Of a stretch of 64,000 nucleotides of DNA, positions 46,251 through 56,628 are shown piece after piece (position 1 is the first letter of the stretch; every line of letters begins with the position of its first letter). Source of the stretch: Hypoxylon rubiginosum (taxonomy: Eukaryota > Ascomycota > Sordariomycetes > Xylariales > Hypoxylaceae); assembly GCA_902806565.1 (NCBI GenBank), contig CADCXA010000029.1:434001-498000 (forward strand). Reading direction: 5' to 3'. The position numbers and the translations under genes were made by a program. Below the pieces are notes generated by a model. The model had not been told where the DNA came from. It made no database searches and was given only the letters and a program-made list of their open reading frames with translations.

Positions 46251-46939
46251 CGGAATCAGTTCAGCTAGTTAGATCTTTGAAGCAGATCCCGCCCAGATGG
46301 TAGCCCGTCGGATTGGCTGAACTAACTCTAGCGTAATGCGGTACCTGCAAGCATCGTAAGCTGTCTGAGTGTCGTATCGCCAAGTCAGGACGAATCTACC
46401 GCTGGCCCTTGGGCAGTAACTGTAACGGCCTCGAGCAGCAAAACGAAGACGGCTCACTATCTGGATACATAGGTAGGCTACAGAGCTTCCAAAGCGCAGC
46501 AGCACTCAGCCAATTCTCGCTGGTGTTCCCCCTTGATCAGGTGACGTGTCAAAAACAGAGCTGTGCATGATTCTCGCTCCTATGCATCCTAGCGCTTACC
46601 AGCAGGCACGCGGCGTCACGGCACAGCCGTTGCCTCGATTCGTATATACTCACGCCCCCTGCAAAGGAACAGGAGCCCACGTATTTAGCCTTGAACCTGT
46701 ATGCTTACCTACCTACCTAATATAGGCTGCTCGATCAATGAACCAGGCTCACTGAGAGTGGTCTCATATCTCAACCCCTAAGAAGCAAAGCTCCGACTCA
46801 TCTAGACTTCAAACGATTAGAGCACGTATAGTTTAAACTACCATAATGAAAGATTTTTAGCGAGATTTCTTTGTTTGTATATAATTGACAGCATCTTGGA
46901 TGGCGTCAGCGAGCGCAACCGGCATACTGAGAAAAGGCG
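46251..46939. other. Spacer, nothing coding recognised
   Basis: About 690 bp without a supported ORF. Tandem tacc/tacct units occur near 46706-46722. The stretch leads into the tRNA-like sequence. Confidence 0.4.
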
Positions 46940-47036
46940 AATCCCACGTGGCGCAGTGGTTAAAGCGCCTGGCTGTGTGTGGCCCGTGCACTGCAATGCA
47001 CGGGGACACAAGTGGGTTCGAATCCCGCCGTGGTTT
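46940..47036 (+). other. tRNA-like sequence with internal perfect hairpin
   Basis: Exact A box TGGCGCAGTGG (46949-46959) and exact B box GGTTCGAATCC (47015-47025). The D arm (GCGC...GCGC) and T arm (GTGGG/CCCGC) pair, and five of seven acceptor pairs form. Between the arms an 8-bp perfect hairpin (46983-46990 with 46997-47004, loop ctgcaa) sits where an anticodon arm should be, and no anticodon stem can be built. It is either a tRNA gene with an unusual intron, a tRNA pseudogene or a SINE head. Confidence 0.5.
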
Positions 47037-47378
47037 ATTTAACCATCCGATTCTCAGGTTTTTTCATCCCACTTTAGGGCTCGCCGGGCGTCGGGAGGGT
47101 GGTTTTCTGAGACGTTAGAATAGGCGGGCTCGGAGAAGGGTTTTTCCTGAAGCGAAATGGATCGGCTAGCTAGGGCTGGCGCCCTGGTTAGAAAAAGCCC
47201 CTATATCCGTATCCGTATAGGGCAAGCGAAGGGAAGGAAATGCAAACGAGCAGGAACAGCGGTGGATTTCTATATGTCAGGCGAAACTCTGGCTCTGTCT
47301 CCTTGGAGGTACTCCAGACGTCCTATGCGCCATTGTTGCGCGTCGCTGTGCCAATAGATATATTGTATGTCTAGGTAG

Positions 47379-48157
47379 TTAGCCGGACGTAAACAAATTC
47401 ATCATGAGAAAAGGCGAATGGCTAGAATCGAGACTCGCAGAGAACGAGCCGGCCGGGAACTGAGAAAACATGCCCCGCTGTGCGCTGACATCTAGAGCTT
47501 GGTCTTTCTCCGTGAAAACGTAGCCAACTTCGAAATCTTCGTTGAGCGGCGCATATATAGACTTGTCCAATGCAATTTGGAAAGGCATAGGCTCCAGAGC
47601 CGCGATAGCCCTAGCCGCCAGTGGCGGCTTGACATCGGCGTAAAAGACCTTGCCAGGGTCAATAGGCGTTAAGAATTGGCGGTCCTACTCGATATCATAT
47701 CAATTATCTGCGATCGATGAAATGAGTTGGAGGGCATTCCTACCTCTGTAACATTCCACCAGTCTGGGAACACGTTGTTGACAGCCATCAGGAGGCTCGT
47801 CTCAACAGGAACAACGAACGCGCATAGGTATAGGAGTAAGGTGATACCCCCAATCTTGCCATCAGCGGCACGCTGGCTTACGCTAAGGCCCTGAACCGAA
47901 TTAGACGCGACAACGCCGCCGTACGAATGAGCCACCACGACGACTTCTTTGCCTGCGTCAATGAGCTCGAGCAGGGCGGAACGGATCACCGCCGCATCAT
48001 CGAGGACACCGACCCTAGCATTCTTGGAGCCGACGGTGGCTAGTGCTGACGTGCCAGTCTCAAAACCGCGATCCGACAGCGTGCTGCGTACGCCGTCGAA
48101 TACCCATGGTTCATGCCACGCGCCAGGCACAAAGAATACGACCGGTGTAGAAGTCAT
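47379..48157 (-). CDS. Alpha/beta hydrolase (AB_hydrolase_6, salicylate-esterase-like)
   Basis: Exons 47744-48157 and 47379-47684 (59-nt GT-AG intron) give 239 residues, typical of this short fungal esterase group. The start MTSTPVVFFVPGAWHEPWVF carries the oxyanion strand. The nucleophile elbow is VVVAHSYGGVV. The middle has ITLLLYLCAFVVPVETSLL, and the end gives YVFTEKDQAL (acid) and SSHSPFLMM (catalytic His in the usual SxHxPFL setting). An upstream in-frame ATG at 48301 would add 48 non-conserved residues, so I start at 48157. Confidence 0.88.
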
Positions 48158-49691
48158 GGCAACAAGTAAAACGGCGAATGAATTGAGCAATAAGGATGTA
48201 AGAATTAATTTGAGAGTTGCGAGGGGATTCGGGAAGGAATACGGATGTGCCCAAGCTTTTATAAGATTCATTGGTAGTCCTAGGTATTTATACTGTATCA
48301 CTGTATGTAAGCACAGGGATTATAGCGCTCACCTCGCTATATGTGTTAATCCTTTCAGTATATCAAAGCCCTTTTTATAGCGGGATGTGCCGCTGGCTCA
48401 CTTTTGGCTCAGGTTAAAGGAGCAGCAGCTAAGGGGAGCTCAAGTTCGTTGACGACAATGGTAATTGATCAGGGTAGCTTTCGGGTGATGGATAGAGCTG
48501 TTATAAGAAACGGACTAATGGTGACCTAAATGGCACCCTAGACTTTATACGCCGGATATGAGCTCACAATTGGAGCATTATTATGTGTGCCTTTACAGTT
48601 TGATTTGTAGGATATATATCCGAGACGGGATTTTCTCTCGCTATTATAGAGTAGATAGTTTAGCTGTAGCTTTGCATGCCGTATACGTACCCTTAGGGAG
48701 GTCTGCGAGGACTGGATCATTCCCCCTTGCCACGGCGTTAAATATTGCTACGAGAAAATCGTGTTATGTAAGCAGAGCTCTTCGAGCTATTGCTTACCTA
48801 ATCAGCTGCTCGACAGGTATATATGTAGGATCCTATCTCTATCTTAGAATAGGACTTTAAAACTTAGACCTTTAATAGACTAAACTTTTAAATGACTTCT
48901 GGGGTATCTTAACCGGTGACAGATTTAAAAATAACAGCAATAGCACATGGCTGCGTATAAAATCTTATTAGGATGCCCGGTAAGGGAGAGCATGCATGTT
49001 ACACTTGATAACCTCTTGGTTATTACTAAATCCTTAAAACCGCCATTGTCCTGTATAATAGCTCGGCTTGAGTTAGATATGCGCGCTACGAAGTTACATA
49101 ATCTACCAGTGCGGCCAGAGGTATCTATCGTCCGGTCGATGCTGCTAAGCCAGAGAGTGTAGCGAAGTTAACCTTGCAGATGAAGGCGGCGACAAATTGT
49201 CTAGGTACCTAAGGTAGCCCCAATCACCGACCATCTTCTACATTATTCAGCTTTGATTGAGTCTACCGAGCACGACTCATCCTTGGGATAGCCCTGGAGA
49301 GTGGTTGGTGGCGAAGGTGTCACTGAGGGGAGATGTTGTTGGCTGCCAACAGTTTGCATTTAAATAGAGCGCTCATATATTACATTGGAACCACCTTGGA
49401 AACAACGGCAAGCCAAGTTACTAACGATCATTGGTTGCACAGCATATTGTGTCCTATTTGACCTATGTCAATGGTCTTCCGCTCGGAAAATTAGCATGCG
49501 TATATCCACTACATTATACTGTCGCTTAACTCAAATACGCAACAAACGTTGACGGCCCAAGCATTTCTTTTATCCCTTTTCAACAAAGTAAAGCTTTCAC
49601 CTTCGACGTCGTTCAACAATACCTAGGTACGTATCGGAACACAAGTCGCTCTTCACGTTGCGACTATATTTGGCAGACTTCAATATCAACC
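48158..49691. other. Intergenic, no supported gene
   Basis: A 1.5-kb stretch. Reverse-strand sequence at about 48690-48810 looks like degraded coding (short amino-acid runs broken by TAA codons) but could not be assigned. The palindrome tacctaggta lies at 49620-49629. Confidence 0.45.
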
Positions 49692-50760
49692 GTGGCAAAC
49701 GAGCCGCAGCCGAACACCGAGGACTACCAGCTTGAGGAGTCAGCGGTAGAGCACCAGTCGTAAGTTAGGACAAGACACTGATGTAGTGTAGGACTAAATA
49801 AGAAATAGCCGCGGCAACCTAAACTATCCCCAAGGACGAAGTCTATGGCTTATCTCAGCTTCGTAAGTTCATGCAAACCAGGCTAGCACATTGGCTTAGG
49901 CTGTCATTAATGGGGCTTTAGACTGGGCGTGATGATGTTCATGGTCACCTTTGAAATTCCTGTGGTCGCTACCTCGGTCGTTGCAATTACCGACGACCTT
50001 GGCGGTGTTGAGGATAGAAGCTGGTTCCTCACCAGCTACTTGCTGGGCTACGTTGGTTAGTCCATTTATCCTTAAGCTCTCTCAAATCCTCCCTTTTCTG
50101 TTTTCTTCATCTGAGACTTCTACTAGCGATCATCGTAGTCTCCTCTAAATTAAGTGATATCTACGGTCGGCAACCTCTCTATGCTGCCTGTATCCTACTA
50201 TTCCTCATATTTTCAGCTGCATGCAGTGCGTCGCAGACAACGACTCAGCTGTAGGTGAATCTTGATAAGATGCTGGGTCTGTATCGTTGACTTTCTCTCA
50301 TCTAGTATTGTCTTCCCTGCATTTCAGGATCTCGGCGGAGGCGGTTCTTATTCACTCGGAACTATTATAACGACAGAATTAGTTCCCAAGACACAATACA
50401 CTGCGGCCACAGCCCGATTGTCAATTTGCGTATCTCTTGGTTTACTCCTGGGCCCGATTATCGGTGGCGTAATCAGCGCCGACACTACGTGGAGATGGAT
50501 ATTCATTATCAAGTGAGCAGAGTGTTCTAGACGACTAAACTATTCATAGCAATCTGTAAATTTTCCAAGCGGAGGCCCAGAGTATCTGCTTAGAGGATGA
50601 AGCGTTACTCTATATCCAAACAGGAGAAGTATATAAAACACTAGGGCGAGTCCCATGTACATGAGAGCGACGGCAAGGGAGTCGACGACCAACATTCTGT
50701 CTGCTTGGATTACTTTGATCTGCTCTTGTGCTTGGAGGTGTAGATTGGGGCTTAGAAGGT
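49692..50760 (+). pseudogene. MFS transporter (DHA2, 14-spanner type) pseudogene
   Basis: Five exons with clean GT-AG junctions can be joined: 49692-49759, 49809-49862, 49922-50055, 50127-50250 and 50306-50512. They give NYPQGRSLWLIS, ASLGVMMFMVTFEIPVVATS, ITDDLGG, SWFLTSYLLGYV, SKLSDIYGRQPLYAACILLF, VFPAFQDLGGGGSYSLGTI and GLLLGPIIGGVIS...WRWIFII. The next exon (from 50550) gives NL and then TAA where NLPIG is expected. Beyond it only scattered similarity remains (about 50670-50760). The first codon is GTG where ATG is expected (49692). So the first third is well preserved and the rest is decayed or deleted. Confidence 0.75.
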
Positions 50761-52298
50761 GGTTTAATCTGTCTCCAAGCCATACGTGATTAATAGCACT
50801 TGGGGCTGTGGTTGACCGTTGGTGGCAAGTAATTATTTATGCACTGCATGGGCTTACAGATAGATCTCTTAGGTACCGTACCGGCGGTAATATTTTGGTG
50901 TTACGTACGAACTTACCGTCTTATCACCACACCATCAGCTTCTGCGCTGATGCAAGCATCAGAGTACATTCACTTAATCTACTCTCATAACGTTGATTCC
51001 TACAGAGGTATAGAAGGATCCCTAAACACCGAATAGTTATATATAAACTACATCTCTGGGTATACATTATCTGGGCCCAATACCGTGCAACTCTTACCCT
51101 CACTCAGTCCTAGTGTACCATCTTCTACTTCTAAACACCTACACATATTCCGATATGTCGGTTGCCAAATTTCAAAAGCTTCCCCCTGACCAGCAGCAGA
51201 AAATATTGGAGTCTGCTGCTCTTCCTCCTCGGCTAGGGGTCACTTCTGGATGAACCCTCCAGGACGGATCTGACCCAGCAGGGATCTGATCCTGAGAGAA
51301 GAAGAGAGGGTACCGAGATTCTCTTAACCACCAACATCGTGGTGATTCAAGCCTAAACACGAATCGGACCAAACCACTCAATGCTCTGCCCTGGGAAGGG
51401 CGAAGAAGCGACAATCCGGAAAGCAGGATTGATTCCGATGCCAAAACCGGATATGAAAGGCCGCTCATTTCTCGGGAATCGCGCTGGTGTCCAAGGGTAA
51501 ATTTTCTTTGCTTATCGCCTGATTGTTGGTTACTTAGAATCGTCCTACAATTGGCCGTAAACACATTGCTCAGGATGACCAACCTCCGTATCACGGCGTC
51601 GGGTCGGGGATGCTAGGTTAGTAACTTGCTTAGTATGAATCGCCGTTTCACGCCACTGCAATTGCTATTCCCCGTCCTTATAGCCGTGGCCTTTCTCTCG
51701 GATTATTAGCGGCCCCTTTTCGTCGCTATTGCTATCGGGAATAACTTCTTGGTGAATGTAAATGCCGGGCCGATCGTGGTGCTAGCCAGCTGCCTAGAGC
51801 TCATTTAGTCAAGTAATTACTTTAATTATAAAATCTTCATAACTTTTAAATTCATGGAGTTATTCGTTGTTAAGAAGTTAAGGGTTTGATATAAAAGCGG
51901 ACAAAAAGGGGGTCAGGACAGTAAAGATCATCGCATCATCAATACTTTATATGGAAGATAGTAATATATTCATATGTCATCGAGCCTCCCTGAGTCGTAT
52001 GAAATCTGCGAAATAATATCAACTACGTCGGTTTCAATTACGATCTTAGAATACGTCATGTGTTGCCTCGCTTCCCCTCTTATTTAAATACTAACACACC
52101 CTATAGGTAGATATATCCCATAGTGAAGTCACACTGCTCTCAGCATCTGTCCAATTATACAATAAAGGCCAGTATAGTACATTTTATTATTGTTCGACCC
52201 CAGCAGTGAGAGGCTCGCAGCTAGAACATATATTTGTCTACCCTCCATTAAAGTCTAGACTTAACATATATTCTACCATTAGTTCGAAAGAAGTCGTC
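50761..52298. other. Intergenic, no supported gene
   Basis: A 1.5-kb spacer. A short frame at 51155 (MSVAKFQKLPPDQQQKILES) ends after about 32 codons and cannot be supported. The stretch 51230-51600 has a different, more purine-rich texture and may be a repeat copy, but no ends could be defined. Confidence 0.4.
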
Positions 52299-54140
52299 AT
52301 GTCTCTACATCTCTCGAAACTTATATTTGTCCTCGTGTGGCTAGCCCTCGTCCTCCTGGTCCGGCTAGCCATCAAGCGGCGTTCTTACCCCTATCCTCTC
52401 CCACCTAGCCCGAAGTCGCTCCCGTTGATCGGGAACTTACTCCAGATGCCAGAGAGCCACCGATGGTTACATTTCTATCGCTGGAGCCGAGACACCTATG
52501 GGCCTATCATGTATCTAAATCTGGGCGGGCTGTCGATGATCGTGCTGTCGACGCACGAGGCAGCAATGGATCTCCTCGTTAAGCGCGGTGCCCACTGCTC
52601 GGATAGGCCACGCTTCGTCGTCGCGGGTGATATGGTGACCAAGGGCATGCATCAATTGCTGCGGCAGTATGATTCGGCGTATCGCCTCCACCAACGACTC
52701 GAAGCACCGCTACTTAGCGTGCAGGCTTCGGAACACTATCAACCAGTTCAGGAGCTCGAGTCGCGACAGCTGCTTTTAGATTTGATGAAGAGCTGTGATG
52801 AGGAAGGCGAGAGAGGCGTGGAGTTTTACCACTTCTTTGACCGTAAGGATCTCTCTTATTCCCTTTTCTCTCCATTGTATTGCAGGCAGACAAGTAATGT
52901 TGCATTTTCTTATCACTTAATCGTCTCGTATAGGCACCGCCGCGAGTATTATCTACTTTCTCCTGTACGGCTATAGATTCAAGACCGGCCATGAGCCTGA
53001 GCTTCAAGACGCACATAGCGTTCAGGAGGCAGCAGTGGAAACTATCCAACTAGGAAAGTACATCGTGGACGTGTTCCCTTCCCTCAACGTCCTACCGCGT
53101 GTCTTCGCACCGTGGAAAGCAAAGGCCGAGGCGCTATACATCCTAGAGAGGGACTTACATCTTGGGAACTTTAATAGAGGTCTAGCAAGCCCTGGGTGGA
53201 ACTTTACCAAGCAGCTGAAAGAAGCTAGTAGCCTAAATGCCACCAAAGCTACTGCATCAGACGAAGAACTCGCCTTCGACTTAGGCATCATTGGAGATGC
53301 GGCGCTCGATACTTCTTCTGCGGCTCTCCAGTGGTTTATCGTTGCATGGGTAACACATGGCTCAGGTTTTGTGGCCGAAGCGCAGCTCCTTCTTGACCAG
53401 GTCGTCGGCAGAGACAGACTACCGGAATTCGAGGATCGCCCGTATATGCCGTTCATCGATGCTATCTGTAAGCTAAAATCCGTCTAAGCTATGAAAAATA
53501 TTCTCCACTAGCTGTTGCTAATAAAAGTCGATATCCCCTGACAGGTAGCGAGGTATTGCGATGGCGACCTGTCGTAGTAGGTGGAATGCCGCATTTAGCT
53601 GGACAAGACGAAATGTACAACAACTACCGGATTCCAGCAGGCTCGATGGTTGTTGGTAACCATTTCGCCATCACGCGTGACGAGTCTGTTTTCGGGGCAG
53701 ATGTGGACTCGTTCGTGCCAGAGAGGTGGCTCATCAACGATCCAAAAGAAAAGCCCTCGCTTAAGAAACTTCCGCAGACGGGCTTTGGCTTTGGCCGGCG
53801 CATGTGTACCGGCAGACACATAGCCCTGAATAGCATGTTCATTTCAGCTGCACGGCTGCTTTGGGCATTCGACGTCCAGCTGGCCGCGGCAGAAGATAGA
53901 TCCGAAGTCAAGAATATGGGAGAGCAATGGGGTAGTGCGGATATGAAGGCGGGCGATACAGGATGTATTGACGGATTCAACCTAAGGCCCAAACATTTCA
54001 AAGTTGTATTCCGGCCCCGCGGGCCGTGGGCACGCATGCTCATCATGGAACGGGGGAATACGCATGAGCATGTCGACCTAGACGAGATCCTTAATGGGAA
54101 ACCGGCTGATAGTAAGGTGGACGAGGCGCAGAAACTGTGA
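52299..54140 (+). CDS. Cytochrome P450 monooxygenase
   Basis: Microsomal haem monooxygenase. Exons 52299-52842, 52934-53467 and 53545-54140 (introns 91 and 77 nt) give 557 residues. In order: membrane anchor LIFVLVWLALVLLVRLAI, Pro-rich PYPLPPSPKSLPLIGN, I-helix region GDAALDTSSAALQW, ExxR motif SEVLRWRP, PERW-type FVPERW and haem loop FGFGRRMCTGRH (Cys near residue 447). Its pattern is close to the fungal O-methylsterigmatocystin-oxidoreductase-like (CYP64/CYP65-type) group, but CYP family cannot be fixed by eye. An earlier gcag at about 52885 is an alternative acceptor for intron 1. The next gene on the same strand is sulfotransferase-like, 530 bp away. Confidence 0.9.
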
Positions 54141-54670
54141 GATTTCCCTGTTAGGGCTTCACAAGTCTTTGGTGGTCCATACTGCGTCTCCTTGTCTAGC
54201 TCATCGATTTTACCAATTACCTGTATTTCCACAAGGAGCTTACATTTCGAGACCGATAGGCGGATTATCGCAGCACCGCAGCGGCAGTCGGCGGTAGTAT
54301 ATCATAAATGTGACGCCGATAGCCTTTCCCAGTGCCAATAATCGGAACTCCGACCCGAAGGTCGTCATCAGTTTAAGGGGGCAGGTAGGGAGGCCGCTAG
54401 CGGGCTTAGGACCGCATGCTTGATTGGGGTTCAGTTGCCTTTGAAAAGCAAAACATCCCTGTTGAGATCATCGCCATGCATGCGGCTGGTGTTTAGGGAT
54501 ATATCAGGTGGGTTTCCGCTGAGTGGCCTCCAGCTTCCCAGCCAAGTCTCTTTCTAGAACCTTTTTATCTTCGCAACTACTATAAAATCTATCTCAAAGG
54601 TATCAGCCTGCTTCAGAGACAGCTTGGTAGTTACATACCCTTTCTAAGAAACATTGATAGTTGCTTGAAC
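54141..54670. other. Spacer between P450 and sulfotransferase-like gene
   Basis: This stretch of 530 bp presumably holds the P450 terminator region and the promoter of the next gene. No ORF or repeat was supported. Confidence 0.4.
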
Positions 54671-55716
54671 ATGGAGATATTCAGCATGAAAATCCCGAGT
54701 GATGGTCTGGATATCGGCACGAGCGACCCCAAACGTCGGGTTGAGGTTCTTGCGTTAGGCCTCCCGAGGTAAGTTCATCAGGGCGACATCCTGCTCATGT
54801 TATACTCGCTCAACCCTACAATTACAGATGCGCCACGAGTTCCCTTCAAGCAGCTCTAGAGTCGGAATGGCTGGGTTATGGCCCTTGTATGCATATGACC
54901 CGCACTGTTCCGTGGCCCGAAAGAAGTCAGATGGTCATCGATGCATTGTATGAACAGGACATGGAGAAGCGCCACAAGATTCTCTATAGACTGTTTGCTG
55001 GTTTCGCTTCGCAGAGCGGTAGGTCTATACGAAATCTACAGTCACGATGGAATCTCAGAATTTCTCTAACAATGAGCAGATCTACCTGGCATAGCTTTTG
55101 CGGATGATTTGATGGACATGTTTCCTGACGCAAAGATCATCCTGAATCAGCGCCAAGATGTCCATTCCTTCGCAAAGTCAGTTGCCGGGTCCCTCATGTT
55201 TTTTCACACCTGGTCATATATACTCTCAACCATCTTGCTGAAGCCCCATCGTCTACACTGGAAGATGCACTTCGGTATCTATAGAGTAAGATACTGAGAT
55301 GATACATACTGAAAGTATTGGTGAGCATATAAACGGCTGACTGTGCTGCTTAGATTTTCAACCAAAAGTTAGGCACTGACCTGGACTGGAATTATAATAC
55401 GCTAGTTGACTTGTATGGGAAATACAACGAATGGGTCAAGGAGGAAGCGAGGAAAAGAAACAGGCCCGTCCTCGAATGGCAACCGCATGAAGGCTGGGAA
55501 CCTATCTGCAAGTTCTTAGGAAAGCCAGTCCCACCACCAGAAGTCCCATTCCCCCATAAGAATGACCGAAAGGAGATGCAGAGGCTGAAAGTGATAATGG
55601 TAGCTCACGGCTTACTAGCGTGGGCTGGTCTAGGTGCTGCTGTCTATGCTGGTGTGAAGTATGGCCCGAAGTACTTGGGTGAGCTTCGTCAGTTTGTCAT
55701 CGACTGGGTTCGGTAG
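54671..55716 (+). CDS. P-loop sulfotransferase-like protein (Sulfotransfer_4 type)
   Basis: Four exons (54671-54768, 54828-55018, 55080-55285, 55354-55716) give 285 residues, all introns GT-AG of 59 to 68 nt. The N-terminal VEVLALGLPRCATSSLQAALE is the phosphosulfate-binding P-loop, in which relatives have LPRTGTSSL. Next come DLMDMFPDAKIILNQRQDVHSFAKS, the 3'-phosphate-binding type block, and HEGWEPICKFLGKPVPPPEVPFPHKND, a strong family signature. The C-terminus has one hydrophobic segment (VIMVAHGLLAWAGLGAAVYAG), so membrane anchoring is likely. Many fungal members have unproven activity. It neighbours the P450 on the same strand, so joint tailoring of a metabolite is possible. Confidence 0.87.
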
Positions 55717-56628
55717 TAGCGTACCTAGTCAAAGCGTACATGATCTAATGCGGTGTAATGCAACGGGCTACCATAGGTGCTGGTTAGGTACTGATCTGGA
55801 CACAAAGGCCATGGCGGCTCCATATGGGTACGGCACAGCAGCAAGTGGATAAACCCGATTATGCAGTGTAGAACCGCTATCTATCTACCTACCTCTCATA
55901 GTATTCGGTTTTCCCGATCCTTCGCCAAGGAGTCGGAGGCCGATCAACGTTGCCCGCATGATATTCCGGATTCGCTATAGTATCAGACGTCGAGCTGAAC
56001 CAGGGGTAGCATTGAGGACTCCGGTTAAAAATGGGGCAAGATAGACCACTCGCTCGGCTTGTCCGCCTCATATTATCACATATACAAGATTCCTCTTAAG
56101 TGGGACGAACTCAAGTGTTCACCTTCGAAACGATCTTCGATGAAAATATATAGCATAATATAATATCGTAGAGACTTGGCAAGGCAGGAAGCCTCAAAAA
56201 ACTCGGTGTAGGTAGGTACATGTAGTTAATACAGGGAAGCCCTAGTCCTTTTCGGTACTCAGATCATACAGCCTGCAGGAGAATGTGGATATGACACCGC
56301 CTGCCAGCCTGCCTAGCGCGAGGTAGCCAATCGTAGTATATGATATGCTCCTCAAATGTAGGCTGCGCAACGTCTTTGCTTCTTCCATGTCTTGAACCTG
56401 GTACACCCAATCACATCGTCAACACTTGGACCACTCATACGTCAGTATACGGTTCTCCAGAATGAGGGAGACTACGCGGTTCAATCTAGGACTTTGTAGA
56501 TACCCTGGTATATAACCATAGGCAGCTCCTCTCCCCAGATACTCACTCTGCCACCTAGCCAAATCATCGAAATAACGTACAGAAGTCCATTATTCAAGAA
56601 AAAAACTTACTGGAATCTACGTTACACC
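55717..56628. other. Intergenic, no supported gene
   Basis: About 0.9 kb without a supported ORF. TAGGTA repeats occur near 56205-56220. The end holds the ATPase promoter. Confidence 0.4.

Noticed and set aside
48690..48810. Degraded coding sequence on the minus strand (segments such as FLVAIFNAVARGNDP)
   Set aside because: Too short and broken by several stops; no family could be named.
51155..51250. Short ORF starting MSVAKFQKLPPD
   Set aside because: It ends after about 32 codons, and no plausible splice continuation was found.
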